DNA of 64,000 bases from a virus. The stretch is from IMG/VR virus record IMGVR_UViG_3300034418_006779, positions 1 to 64,000 of that record; one strand, 5' to 3'. Shown here in pieces: positions 42,346-55,300 of this stretch; the stretch's first letter is position 1, and each line of letters opens with the position of its first letter. The notes beneath the pieces were generated by a model that saw only the letters and a program-made list of their open reading frames with translations, was not told the DNA's origin and did not search any database. Made by a program: the position numbers and the translations under genes.

Positions 42346-43325
42346 TGTATAAACAATCAAACTATAAAGGTTTAACGTTCGCTGAAGTTGCCTCAAAGAT
42401 TAATAACAAGTATCGTAATAGAGCAGATTCTATTACTCAAGATACAATGAAAATTGAGTTTAGTAACTTAGCAAACAAAAACGACGTGACTCGTCAAGCC
42501 TCTCCTGAATTTAAGCAGGGAGGTGAGATGTACCGTAACGGAGGAGAGAAAGGGCTTCCTCCTGGTTGGGCAAAGACTGTTCAGCCTGGATTTATCAGCG
42601 AAGACACATGGAATAGTTATGAGCAAGCAGGACTTGACGCTATGAGTAATATAACTCCTCAGACAATCTCTACTGGAGGTGCCGCAGATAAAAAAAGATT
42701 TAGTCTACCTAAATTTGACTTTAATCTTAAAAGCAATTTTAGTCAAGGAGATCAAATGAATCTCTTAGCAGGAGCACTCAAGTCTGCATACTATACAAGT
42801 CAAGCTAACAGACCTGTAGCAGCTCCTAGATTTAACACAGGCTTTGACGAAGCTAAGAGTCAGATCAATCAGATGAGACTATCTACTCAAGCAGAACAAA
42901 ACCAAAGGGTTAGAAATAGGAATGCTTACATAAGAGGTGTTGAGCAGAACGCTCCTAACGCTGCTACTAGGCTTTCTAATCTTCAGGGTATTTACGCTCA
43001 AGATGACATGAATACTTCGATGATTAGTCAAAAGCAGCAACAGCTTCAGAATCAAGTTAGAGAGCGACTTGGTCAATTGGCAATTAGTCAAGGACAAGAT
43101 CGTCAGCAACAACTTGCTTATAGAGATGCTGCCATAGCCGAGAGAGACAAGTTCAAACATACAGGAGCTAACCTGGGAATTGACCAGCTAGCCAAAACAG
43201 GGAACACAATGAACCATTACCGAAACTTACAAGAGACCCTTCAAATGATAAAGGACCTACCCTCTGATTTTGATTATGGCACGTTGTTTAACCTAGGAAT
43301 TAGATTTGCAAATCCAAATGGCTAA
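42345..43325 (+). CDS. Internal virion protein, Gln-rich
   Basis: 326 residues. The first ~65 are ordered; there are Gly/Asn-rich linkers at 50-70, then a helical Gln/Arg/Asn-rich domain (residues ~150-280, QNQRVRNRNAYIRG; QQQLQNQVRERLGQLAIS) of coiled-coil type. It lies between two other internal protein genes and overlaps each by a few bases. Injected cargo or a protein that organises the tail lumen is the likely role. Confidence 0.55.
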   Translation: MYKQSNYKGLTFAEVASKINNKYRNRADSITQDTMKIEFSNLANKNDVTRQASPEFKQGGEMYRNGGEKGLPPGWAKTVQPGFISEDTWNSYEQAGLDAMSNITPQTISTGGAADKKRFSLPKFDFNLKSNFSQGDQMNLLAGALKSAYYTSQANRPVAAPRFNTGFDEAKSQINQMRLSTQAEQNQRVRNRNAYIRGVEQNAPNAATRLSNLQGIYAQDDMNTSMISQKQQQLQNQVRERLGQLAISQGQDRQQQLAYRDAAIAERDKFKHTGANLGIDQLAKTGNTMNHYRNLQETLQMIKDLPSDFDYGTLFNLGIRFANPNG

Positions 43326-46300
43326 TATTACACCGGGGTCCTTTGTGGCCCCTACTCAAGTAGAACATAGACTGTATCAGCCTAATTTTGAAATGATGCT
43401 GAAGTCTATCCAAGCTAACCAGAAGTTCTATGATGCTAGTATGGCAAAGGTGAACGAGGTAGTAGATGTATTACCTGGGGATGTTACTGAACGAGATGTG
43501 ATAGCTAAAGGATTTAGTGATAGAAGCGAACAAGTAACCGATGCTTATATGCAAGATGTAGGTAGAGGATCTACTAACATGAGACAACTCATTAGAGACA
43601 TTGAGAAGCAAAATAGACCTGGTGGAAAATATTTTGAATGGAAGAAGAAATATCAAATGTGGTCTGAGCACCAAAAGACTCAGAAAAAGAGATTAGACGA
43701 AGGAAAGATTAGACAATCTCAGTATTGGGATAGTGTAATGAAGCCTATTCAAGGGTACAAGACCTTTGGTGAAGATGGATCTATTAATCCATTGAACCTA
43801 ATGGGAAGCGCTGACGCTACTGACTTTCATAAAATGGCTATGGATTTAGTCAAGGAAAAGGAAGCTCAGCTTACAGAGACTTGGGGGAAACCTCAACGTA
43901 TTGGGGGCAATATTGTATGGGCACATGATACTGTTAATGAAATTAGATATGATGATCTCATGCAAGAGGTTAGTGCTGCGTTAATGGCTAAGGGAGTAGA
44001 AACAGGAGAGTTAGGGAGCGAGTTTGATTTTCAGTTCCGAAATGATGCAATGAAACAAGGCTTGGCTGCTACATATAGAAATCGTTATAATAGTCGTAGT
44101 GCAGAATTGCTCGAGCAACTTGCTCAAATAGATGCAGGACAAATACCTGACAGGTACGCTCAACAATTAGCAGGATTAACTCCAGGAAGCAAGGCTTACA
44201 CAAAAGCTCTCACAGACTTAAGAACCAGTATAAGCAGGCAGCAGCAGCAGGCACAGGCCATCGTCACCGATTTCGATACCAAAGACCCAGACGATAAAGC
44301 TGGGCTAGCGCAGTCAATGTGGACTTCCGATTACATTAGAAACATTGCTGATCCTTATGTAGGAATTAAAGTTAAGCGTGATGTTACTAGAGATTACAAG
44401 ATCTTTAAGGACCATGAATATAGCTGGCAACAAAAAAGAGCTTACTACAAGTGGCAAAAAGAGCAAGATATTCAATCTGCTATTGAAGCAACTCGCGAGA
44501 TGGGTAGAACAGTTAGAAATACTATGATTGATACCACAGCTGCTATGTATGGATTCAGCGGTAAGAATGCTAGAACAGATGTTGATCCTTATCATTCTGT
44601 ATTAGTAAGAGACAAGACTATTCTTGGCGCGTGGCAAAAACATAGAGCAAAATTTGCGGCTGATACTCAAAGTAGAGATGCTGCAGAAAAAGCAGTTATG
44701 GCATTCTTGAAAGATAATCCTAACTTGATTATTAATGGAATGACTGGAGAGAACTATAGAAAGCTCATACAAAGTGAAGCCGGTTACCAACAGATGGGCG
44801 ATCGCAAGAAATTATTCATGCAGAGAGTCGCTCCTGTTTTGGACTTATTTGTAAACAAACAACAAGAGAATTTTATATACAGAGAGTACCAAAACCCGGA
44901 CACTCAGAGAAGCGAAACTCAACTAGTTGTTGGAAAATTTGATGGTACTGGAGGCTGGGAAAGAGGTAACATGTCACAGAGACCTCTCAAAGTACATGAT
45001 CCTGAAACAGGAAAATGGGTTGATATACCTACAACGGATGCACTGGTAGAAAACTACACTCAAACTATTAAAACTGCTTCAGGTAAGAAGAAAAGTGGAT
45101 TTATAAGTGGGAGAGTATTAGGAACAGTTGGTCCTATTAACGCAGCTGGATTACCCACAGGAGATTTTATTAGTTTAACTAGGTCTGACGGAACTGAGAT
45201 CATCGTACTTGCTCAAGATAAAACAAGAGAGCAGAGCCGAGAACTTCAAATTATTAGTGACTTAGCAGAAGCTCAATATAGTCTACGTGCCGTAGAGAAG
45301 GATTGGACGATTATTGAAAAAGATAAGAACGGAGATCCGGTGGAAAGAAGATACACAATGCTCGCAAGACCCATTGTTTCTGTAGACGATAGCGGTTTAA
45401 GTACTGAGACAACTCAAAGTATGACATATGTCAATGTAGAGATTTATGATGAAGACGGAAATTTTGTATCATCTAGATCATTAGATGATATGGCTAGAGA
45501 GATTGAAAACACATCTCCTTATGCTAGAACTGAGAAATTGAACGAAGCATTTACATATCAACGTCAAGGTGATGGTAGAATGGGAGAGCAAAAATATGGA
45601 ATAAACACTACTCCTCAGTATGAATATTATGATCGAGCATTCATAGAAAGTAGAAGGAGGGCTAATCCAAGATTATTTAAGCCAGAAGAAAGACCTAAAG
45701 ATAATTTAGGCGATATCTGGATGACTCCTGATCAGAGATATATGGCTAATCGGATGAACCAATCAAGACCCTCATCGACTCCTAGACCTATTAAACCTAT
45801 CAAGCACGTTGATGCAGGTAAAGACATGACTATAATGCCTATATCCAGTTTAGATGGAGATAGTTTCACAGGAAAAGATATTTTAGATGTAAGTTCTGGT
45901 GATATAGTGTTTACAATTATTAAACCAGATCAATTTGATAATAAATGGACTGCACTATATAATGACTCTGCAGGTAGGTTACAAAGGATAGAAGCGAACG
46001 AGCTCTCAGATATACAAATAAAAATAAGAGGTTTATCGAATAATAAATCTAATAGTATTCCAAGAACTTCCAATGCTCTCGATACATTAGGTACTTCTAG
46101 TACTAGTAATACTTCTAGTTCTAGCAGCAGTTCTGGTAGAACTAAAGGCAAAAACGATTATAAAACAATATCTAAAGATGATATTGTTGATAATAAAATT
46201 AAGACGACAATTAACGGTGACGATTTAATAATTCATGCACCAGTTGGTGGCGCTTCCAGTGAGCATCCTTATTGGACATATGTATGGATTAATGATACTC

Positions 46301-46362
46301 CTCATTATGTACAAGGTGTTACTCTTGCTGAATTAAAACTACAAATAGAAAAAATAAAATAA
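43318..46362 (+). CDS. Large internal virion protein (cargo)
   Basis: 1014 residues from ATG 43318 (MANITPGSFVAPTQVEHRLY); a non-ATG start four codons earlier is not needed. The N-terminal half is helical with Arg/Gln/Lys (MRQLIRDIEKQNRPGGKYFE; RTSISRQQQQAQAIVTDFD). The middle is beta-rich. The last ~100 residues include a Ser-rich linker (TSNTSSSSSSSGRTKGKN) before a small terminal domain. It is the last gene before the polymerase giant and is expected to be ejected together with it. No enzymatic motif is recognised. Confidence 0.6.
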   Translation: MANITPGSFVAPTQVEHRLYQPNFEMMLKSIQANQKFYDASMAKVNEVVDVLPGDVTERDVIAKGFSDRSEQVTDAYMQDVGRGSTNMRQLIRDIEKQNRPGGKYFEWKKKYQMWSEHQKTQKKRLDEGKIRQSQYWDSVMKPIQGYKTFGEDGSINPLNLMGSADATDFHKMAMDLVKEKEAQLTETWGKPQRIGGNIVWAHDTVNEIRYDDLMQEVSAALMAKGVETGELGSEFDFQFRNDAMKQGLAATYRNRYNSRSAELLEQLAQIDAGQIPDRYAQQLAGLTPGSKAYTKALTDLRTSISRQQQQAQAIVTDFDTKDPDDKAGLAQSMWTSDYIRNIADPYVGIKVKRDVTRDYKIFKDHEYSWQQKRAYYKWQKEQDIQSAIEATREMGRTVRNTMIDTTAAMYGFSGKNARTDVDPYHSVLVRDKTILGAWQKHRAKFAADTQSRDAAEKAVMAFLKDNPNLIINGMTGENYRKLIQSEAGYQQMGDRKKLFMQRVAPVLDLFVNKQQENFIYREYQNPDTQRSETQLVVGKFDGTGGWERGNMSQRPLKVHDPETGKWVDIPTTDALVENYTQTIKTASGKKKSGFISGRVLGTVGPINAAGLPTGDFISLTRSDGTEIIVLAQDKTREQSRELQIISDLAEAQYSLRAVEKDWTIIEKDKNGDPVERRYTMLARPIVSVDDSGLSTETTQSMTYVNVEIYDEDGNFVSSRSLDDMAREIENTSPYARTEKLNEAFTYQRQGDGRMGEQKYGINTTPQYEYYDRAFIESRRRANPRLFKPEERPKDNLGDIWMTPDQRYMANRMNQSRPSSTPRPIKPIKHVDAGKDMTIMPISSLDGDSFTGKDILDVSSGDIVFTIIKPDQFDNKWTALYNDSAGRLQRIEANELSDIQIKIRGLSNNKSNSIPRTSNALDTLGTSSTSNTSSSSSSSGRTKGKNDYKTISKDDIVDNKIKTTINGDDLIIHAPVGGASSEHPYWTYVWINDTPHYVQGVTLAELKLQIEKIK

Positions 46363-46369
46363 AATTATA

Positions 46370-49300
46370 ATGGCTGAAACAACTCAAAATACAAACCCAG
46401 TATTTGATAAAATATTACAGCAAAATAGAGCGCAGGCACTCCACGGAGCGTCTGCGTCTAAAGGTTTAGGAACAACTCTAGTAGACGGTCCAATCTACAC
46501 AGGATACGACGATCCTAGAATGAGCCTACTCACCCAATCGGGGTGGGAACAAGCACGGAGAGCAATCGGAGGTGGACTAACCTTGGGTGCTTTAGGTGCT
46601 ATGAAGAACACATATCAATTCGCACATGATATTGGTAACTTCTTCGAAACAATGTTTAGTTCTGATAAATCTATGTCAGATTTATTGGATATGGAACAAT
46701 ACTCTCAATCAACGATCGCAAAGAACTTAGGAGAGATCATTGATGAGAAGAGAGAAGCATTTGCAATCCATAAAGCAGATCCCAATGATGTGTTTGATTG
46801 GGATGATTCAGGATTTTATTGGCAGTCAGTTCAAGGAATCCTAGACTCAGCGGTACAGTTTGCTCTTCCTGGTGCAGGGGCAGTAAAGGCTGTAGGGGCT
46901 ATTCAAAAAATACCTAGACTATTTAGCTACTTCAAGAAAACAGAGAAGTTAGGACAAATGCTTACAGCAAGTAAGAGTGGACAACAGATCGCCAACTCTG
47001 TTGGTTCAGGTCTTTTAAGTAACCATATAGAAGGTACTTCTATGGCTTCAGAGATCTACAACAATACCATGAAGAACTTTGAGAAAGATATTCAGAAGTA
47101 TAGAGATAGTGAGGGTAGAGAAGGAATTTCTTTAGAAGAAGCTAAAAGGAGATCAGCATTCTCTGCTAACTCATTTAGAGAATGGAATAGACTCATGTTC
47201 TTTACTGACGCAGTTCAGTTACATGGTCTATTTAAAGGAAAAGGTTTCACACGAAATTTATTAGATGCCAAAGGATTTAAAGAAAGTGTAGGTAACTTAA
47301 CTAAGTTCAATACTAAAAACCCAATTTATGGTTTCCTTAAGCAAGGAGTAACAGAGGCCGGGGAAGAGATTGTACAAGGAATTAGTCAGCGTCTTCATGA
47401 AGATATGGCTAAAGGAGTAGACACCCCTATTGGGGAAAGACTCCTAGATTATGTCACTGATTCAGAGTTACTATATGAAGGATTCTTAGGATTTTTTGGC
47501 GGCGGCCCTCAAAAAATAGCCACCCAGTTTGCACAAGAAGGAGATGCAGTTCTTACTGGTAAGTTTTTCACTAAAAAGTACTGGAATGATAAGAATGCCA
47601 TGTACAACCAACAGCAGGAAATAATCAAGGAAACTAATGATTATTTTAAAAGCGAGTTAGGAAGACAAATGGTAGGACATAATATTGCTGCCGATGCTGT
47701 TATTGCGGGCCGTCCTGAGTTAGGGGAGATTGCCACTAATCGTGAGTTCTCTCGACTAGCTACAATGCATTTTGAAGCTGGTACAACCGAGGTGTTCGAA
47801 CAACACCTAGATGACATTGCTAACAACGCAGAGTACCGAAAGGAGAATAAATATAGTGACGATGATGCGGCTAATGCCAAAGAGTTACTGAAAGAGTTAG
47901 ATCGTTTAGAGCAGCAATGGATGAAGACATCCCGATATGCTGTTGACGACAAACATCAAGTAAGACTCTTCGAGACAAACAATATCATCAATAGCCTAGA
48001 GAAGCTGGTTGGATCCCAGCAAGAACATATAGATAAGCTAACGCAGAATCTTAATGAAACTATTATAGACGATGCTGTTGAAGCAGCCAATCTAAAAATT
48101 AGTAATGAGAAGAAGGACGCACTTCGTAAAATCTTATCTATAGATGAGCAAGGCAAGCTTAGAGCTCCAGTAGATGAGCTGGCTGAAGCTGATTTACATC
48201 CTGCTCATGCTAAAGCTGTAGCTGAGGTATTCGATACTCAATCTCAAGTAACAGATTTAAAAGACCAGCAAGCTATTCTTGATGAAATGAATAGTAAGTT
48301 GAGAGACGCCAAAAAAGATAGGGCTAACTATAACTCTTTTGGATATCGTAAATCTTATATTGAACATAAGAAGAGGCAGGAAAAAAGGCTGAAGGATAAG
48401 ATTAAAAGAGAGGAAGCTGCTGAAAGAAAACAACGACGTGCAGATAAAAAACTAAAGAGAGCTGAGACAAGTAAAAAGCTTAAAGGAAAAGCTAAGCAGC
48501 TTGCTAAGAAAGGAGAACTTAAGAAAGAAGCTAAGAAGATAATGGATAAGGCTGCTACTAAAGCTAAGCTAGCTCCTGAAAATAAAAAGTCAGAACCGTT
48601 ACAGACTGTTGATCCTGCAACTAAACAACCAGTCACACCAACTCAACCTACTCCTAATGAATATATAGGAAAAGAGAGAGGAACGCTGCTGGCAGAGAGA
48701 AGTAAGAAAGAAGCTGTACTGAGTAGTAGCAAACCTGAAGAAATAATGCCTGTACTAGACGTACTAGCAGAGATAGGAGATGCGCTTGAGGAGCTCAGAG
48801 CTCAGCCATTTCAGCATAGTGGTAAATATGAATTTGCCCCACCAGCACATATCAAAGATGCTCTGGATGAGATGATCAATAGATCTAAGAGAATTATTCT
48901 CAATGAAGATACTAATGAGTATGAGCTGAAAGATGAGAACGGGAAGGTTGTCAGAACTTACAAAAGAGTAAGTAATGTTAGCAATCCTGACTATGATGAT
49001 TCTAATAAGTATGCTCATCATGCTACTCAGATTGGTTCAGCACTAGACTTGATTGCTAGAGATTTCTTTTCAGGCAATCTCAAGGCTTGGGACACATACT
49101 TAGTTGCAGACAAATTCGATAAGACTAAGAGTTATCCAGTGTTTAAAGGCAAGAAAGAGTTTGAACACTATCTTCATCAACTGGAAGATCTGAAGCTTGT
49201 TCTTAAAAGTAAAGGGCAAGTCATTATTGATCCAGGAATTGTAGATGGGAAAACATCTGAGTTTAAATTAGCTGATGATGAGAATGGAGTAGCTGGAACT

Positions 49301-52300
49301 GTTGACTTAATGACTTATGACAAAGAGGGTAATGTTTATATTTATGACCTCAAGTCGATGAGAAGCAACAAACTAGAAGGGAATGACTATTACTCCAGAA
49401 CACACGGGAGAAAGAAATCGGATGCAGAAACTCACCAAGACCAGTTATCACTTTACCGCATTCTGTTAGCAAACAGCACTGGACTTTTGGCTGCTGAATT
49501 AGCAGTAATTCCAACAGTAGTTGGGGGGTACAATCCTGACGGAGAAGTAAAAGTTCCAAGCACTGTTAACATTCTAACCAAAAGATTTGGTCCTGATGTT
49601 ACTAGTATGGTAGACTTCTTTGTCTTCATGGATCCAAAAGATTCAGTGAGTGGTATTGAACTTAGTCCTTTGAGGACATTCATTACAACTCCACCGTCAA
49701 CTCCTATCCAAGTTCCACCATCTACTCCACAAGCATCTGAAGAGGAAGCAGAGGCAAGAGCTGACTTAGCAGCTGTTGTAGGTCTTACTAATAAGATTGA
49801 CGCAGAGCTAAGAAAGATTGATCAAGACCAAGAATTTCATGCGGATGCCGAGGAAGATCTACTTGAAGGGTTGACTAAGAAAGAGAAGGAGATGCTATCT
49901 AAAATTCGTAAGAAGCATTCTTCTTTTTGGGTGGGGTCTAGAGAAGAATTAGCTAAGCTAGTTGGGACTAAACAGAAGAAGGTTGATGAGTTCATTGAAA
50001 AACTCGAACAGAAAGGATTTCTAGAGTTCAACGATGAGACTGTTGTACTAACGCTTTCTGATCTACCGGCACGCTTTGCTGCTAGGAATGGATTCTCCGC
50101 AATCATTGAAGCTGCTGAAGATAACTTCAACGGAGTTATTGCACGAATTAGAAAGAGACTAGAGAAAGGAGAGGATTACCAAGTTGAGTTTGCTGATCTT
50201 ATTAACTTCATTCAGCATCAGTTGGAAGCAGTTAATAGCGCTATCTCCGAAAGACAATATGACATGTATGAGATGCTTTACTTGCATTATGTATTTGTCA
50301 ATAAGTCAAGAGACTTCCAGAAACCCCAAATTCCCAGCTACGAAGAGTGGTTAAAGCAATCCATTGTTCCTGGAGCAGATGTTAAGATTGATGACCAGTA
50401 TGATGAAAATACAATAGATGAAGTTAAGAACATGTCTGACTTCATCAAGCGATTCTTTGAACTTCCTGATAAGAAATTAGGAGAGCAGGGAACGAAGGCT
50501 GCTGTAGATAAGGTTGCTTACTTAGCTCGTGAATATTTTAACGAGGCTTTAACGTCAGAGGGATTCAGTGCTCAAGAGATTAGTGATAGTCTAAATGAAG
50601 GAAAAGTTCACCCGGATGTTTTCAATAGAAAGAAGCTTCTCCCCGGCACAAAGCTCAAGATTAAAGTTAACCATAATTATACTGGAGTAACTAAGTATCA
50701 TCCTGAGCTGATGGGAGACCTCCCTACACAAGAGACGCCTCAAGGAAGAGTAGTGCAGTGGAGCGATTTTATCGCTAAGTATCCACAAGGTACTTTAGAG
50801 TATAACATGTTTGTCCCTCTTGAGATCAGAACTGAAGATGATAGACTGATCGGATGGTACCACACCGTAGGATTTGCTACTAAGCATACTATCAAAATCA
50901 AAGATGGCCAGACTTCTGATGAAGCGGTCGAGGAAGCAAGAGAAGCAGTGATAGACGCTCGTGACATTATTCTGAACAACTTAAACTCTCAAGGAGAATT
51001 TGATGCAGGAGGACAATTACAAATTGAAGAGACTAGCATAGGTCAGTTACTTCGACCAGAGAATAAGAATAGAGTACGTGCTTCAGAAGGAATAGAAGAA
51101 GATCTAGACATTGTGGTTGGTCGTATGACTGGTCAAAAAGCTAGTTTGCGTACAGGACCTAGTGATAAGGAAAGGGTTCAGCAGAACCGTGTCCATAGAA
51201 TGAAAGGGTTTAAAGTCATTCGCGGCCTAACGTACCTGATGTTCCCAGTAGGAACTAAGGAAATTAAAGTAGGTAAGAAGAAAACAAAACGAACTGTGAC
51301 TACATTCGCTCCTGTTCCTTTGTACAAACACAAGATGGGAACAACCAAAGCTAATGAGGAAGATCAATACAGTGATATCAGATCGTCCATTGCTAAGGTA
51401 ATTGAGCTATTCATCGACACTAGTAATGAAAACAACATGCCTCTGATCAGAGAGTTTGAAAAACAAACCGGATATAATCTGAGAAAATGGGAGCATGTTA
51501 AAAAGTACTTGGAGCAGTTTCTCTATGACAGAACTATTCCAGCTGAGTACACTGAGATTATTGACTTCATCAAAGACTCTAATCTAGACGATAGTAAAAT
51601 GGTATTTGCTCTAAAGTTTAGAGAAGACAGTAATGACAAGAGAGCACAGTTAGTTCTTGGAAGTAAATTATCTGCAGACGGAAGCCAGTTCATTAATCTT
51701 AGAAGAGGAGATCAATTCACAGAGCAGCACAGGGCGCTCATTGAGAAGCACCTTAAAGCTATGTTCTTTAACACATCTCTTGCAGCAGTTAAAAACAATA
51801 AACCAGTCTTTATAATTAAGAAAGGCAAGGTTGAGCAGATCGCCAAAACGTACAAAGAGTTTGTAAAAAGCACATCAGATGTTCCTTTTATTGGGATGAA
51901 GTATACTGATGAGAATGGTGAAACTCAGCATACATACACAGCACAGAGATTGTTGTTAATGAACTCAGATTCTATCATGGACTACACTGCTCCTGAAACA
52001 TCTGCTACTGAGGCAAAACAGGAGACGGTGGAACAGCAACGTGCTAAGCATGAGCTTACGTATAAGCCTAATCGATTGAAGCAAAAGATTGATAAGTATC
52101 AGTTTGAAAGGATTGCTAAGAGACTTAAAGAACTGCGCTCTAGTGATGCTACGCTTGCTTTATACAATCAGTTAGTAGATGTATACAGAGGTATTCATGA
52201 TCAGATAATCATTGCCAAGAGTCATAATGTTGATGTTGGTAACTTTATCTCAGGAGACTTAGAGACAATGGTTGATCCTTACATGGAAGAAGGACTAGAT

Positions 52301-55300
52301 GTTTTCACACAAGAAGAACTTACTGGTTTGATCTCCTATGTTCAAGAGTACTTTGCTGGTACTGAGAAAGCATCTCTATTGGATTTGATTGACTACCAGA
52401 ACAAGATCATTCGCCCTGCTCAAGATGTCGCTAAAGCTGTTGAGACCCGACACGCATATGGTATTGAGTTTATGGATTCATTATCTTATGAAGCTGCTAA
52501 AGAACTTAGCAACTTGGTTAGTGATATGAAGAAAAGGTACAACGAAAACGATGAGGAAATCAAGCCCGATGATGTAGGTAAACTCGTTATGCTAATGACC
52601 AAAGGTCTTAAAACCAGCATAAGTTCTGCCAACATGACTAAGCTTAAGACTTATTTAATAGATGTAATTCATGACAGAGCAATGTCAGTTGAAGAAATCT
52701 ATACAGCAACAGAGTCTTATACCATTAGCCCATATGGAGAAGAAGATATTAAAGCAGTGGAGAAAGAGTTTAAGGCAGAAGAGTCTACCGGGGCAGTCAG
52801 CGCCGTAAACCCACCTTCTGACGAACAAGAGGCTGCGGACTTGGCAGAGCTAGATGCTATTAGAGCTATGTTCCCTAACTCAGATGATGAATCTGCTAGC
52901 CTATATGGATTTACTCCGGCTCAGCAAAAGTTTGTAGACACTCATTATGTTGAAGGAGTTGATGTACTCAATCAAGGAGCTTTCATTAAGAACATGTTAG
53001 CTGAATTGTTTGATAAAGTAATCTATAATCCTAAGGGAGTTAAAGTGAAGTTGGAAGAGTATGTTCCTCAATTAAAGTACAATACTGTTAACATGAGGAA
53101 AGATCTTCGAAGAAAAGCAGCTGCTATTCATGAGCAGATCAAAAGCAAGTATGATGCGGATACCTACAGTATGCAACAAGCAGCAAAAGATCCTGATAAT
53201 GCAGCACAGTTCAGCGAGATTCTTCAGCTTGATGCCAGAGCGAAAAAGCTTGACTTGATGATAGCTGGTTGGGACAAAATAGAAGGATTGTTATATGAGA
53301 GACTTACTAACACTGCCGGGTTTAAAATGTCAAAGGACAAATCAGCTCGTAAAGAAGTTGACCTAGACACTCCTGCCGAACATGAGGGAGAGAATGTAAG
53401 CTCTGATGAGGAAATGACCGAGTCAGATTTCTCAAAGAAGAAATTTGATTCTCTTGTTGGTGAAGTAGATCCTAAAGCTAGTGCATCTCCCTTGCTTAAG
53501 ATGTTCTTGTCCACTATTCCTAGAAGTGAGATTGATCCAGAAACCGGAAAAGCTATTGGAGGATTTAGTTGGTATAAAGGAACTGAATATGTAGACTTTG
53601 ATAAGGTGTGGGGATTCTTGAAAGAGACTCTAGCAAACAAGTGGTCTGACCGTAAGGCAATGATTGAGGAGTTAGAAAACTATACTACTTCTCATCCGTA
53701 TGTTCAACACATCATTGACTTGCTACAGCGTGACAAAACTCATGCTGCTACATTACAGCCTAGGATTTTAGCAGAACTACAGAACGATCCAGCATATTTT
53801 ACTAAGTATACAAACGAGCAACTAGAGAAGATGTCTTGGGACCGAGCAAACTATCGGGTCCAGAAACAAATGCAATTAGCTAGACAGCTTATCGTAGCCG
53901 TTCGTTCTACTGCGATCAATATGTACATGGTGATGGCTTACTCCAACTTGACAGGAGGAGACAGCTATAGTAGATATAAAACTATCCCGGCTAACAGGAA
54001 TAAGGTGGACAAAAAGGTTAGAGATCAATGGACTATTAACCTAAAACAAACTGCTTTGTACTCTCCTAAGTCAGAGTTTGATGCTACGTTATATCCTAAT
54101 ACATCTAGAATAGACGCACTGTTTAACAAGTATGATAATCAGTATCGTAAAACTTTAGATCATCTTGTAGGTTTCCTATCTGAGATAGGAGTTACTCTAT
54201 CTGACGAAGTAATAGCTGACATCATTAAATGGGATGGTAACATTCCACTAAGTGGGGGAGAGTGGGTAGAAGCTGGAGAATTATTGTCAGTATTGCTCAG
54301 TGATAAAGGACTTCGTCCTAAAATGGTTAACAATCTACCTCTAGCAGCATCCAACCCTCTTAACGATGGATATATTCAGAGTCTATCCCGTCTACAAGCT
54401 AAGCATGAACAAGGTCTAAGACCTCAGTCAGCAAGGATTAACAATAAATCTATTTATGAGTATACGACTACTCAGTTTAATGCGGACCATTTAAGAGAGC
54501 TACAAGAAGATGGAGATATGATTGCAAACTTCTCAAAGTCTCATTTCTCTGCTAAGTCACTATGGCTTCAAGATTCTTATGATCATACAGGAGGAGTAAT
54601 GATGATCGATGAGGAAACAGGTCAACCTGTATCTACTGGTTTAGGTCTTCATGAAATGGAGTTCTTTACCGTATCGCTTAATCCATACAAAGAAGATTGG
54701 CAAACAAGTTCTGGTAACCCGGTTCCATTACAGGATCGTAATGAGTTACAGCATGAACTTACAAAGATTGCTCACTTCCAAGAAGGATTTGAAGGCGGTT
54801 CCGAGTTTCAAACATATGAAGAAGGAGAACCTGTTAGACGTAGACGCACTAGTCTGTTTTATCCTACTAACTCTAACAAAGAGAGGGCTACAGGCTTTAG
54901 AGGAATCAAGGCTATTGTCAGTTCTTTTTATGGACAAGAGAATCGAATTGTGCTTACAGACGAGACTCTTGATGTCGCGATGGAACAGTTAGTGGAACCT
55001 GAGTTTAACAGAATTGTAAAGATTCAGTCTCTAATTGCTGCAGGGGACACTCCTAGAATTAAAGCATATGCTCACGGAGGACAGATGTTTCACTTTATTC
55101 CATCTCTTAATAATATGGAAGAACTTTGGGATGAATTTGGACAACTGAATACAGAGGCATTAAATGATCCTAAGATTCAAGAACTAGTTAGAGATCGAGT
55201 TAGTAAACATTTAATTAAACTAGGACAGAAGAAATATAAATTCTGGAAAAAGGCTGGTATCGGAGCTACTAAAGAAATCGAAACTAAGAGTGGTAACACT

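Noticed and set aside
54651-54992. 113-codon plus-strand frame within the giant polymerase gene
   Set aside because: Different frame from the open giant frame, no start context or domain; the giant frame continues through it with protein-like content.
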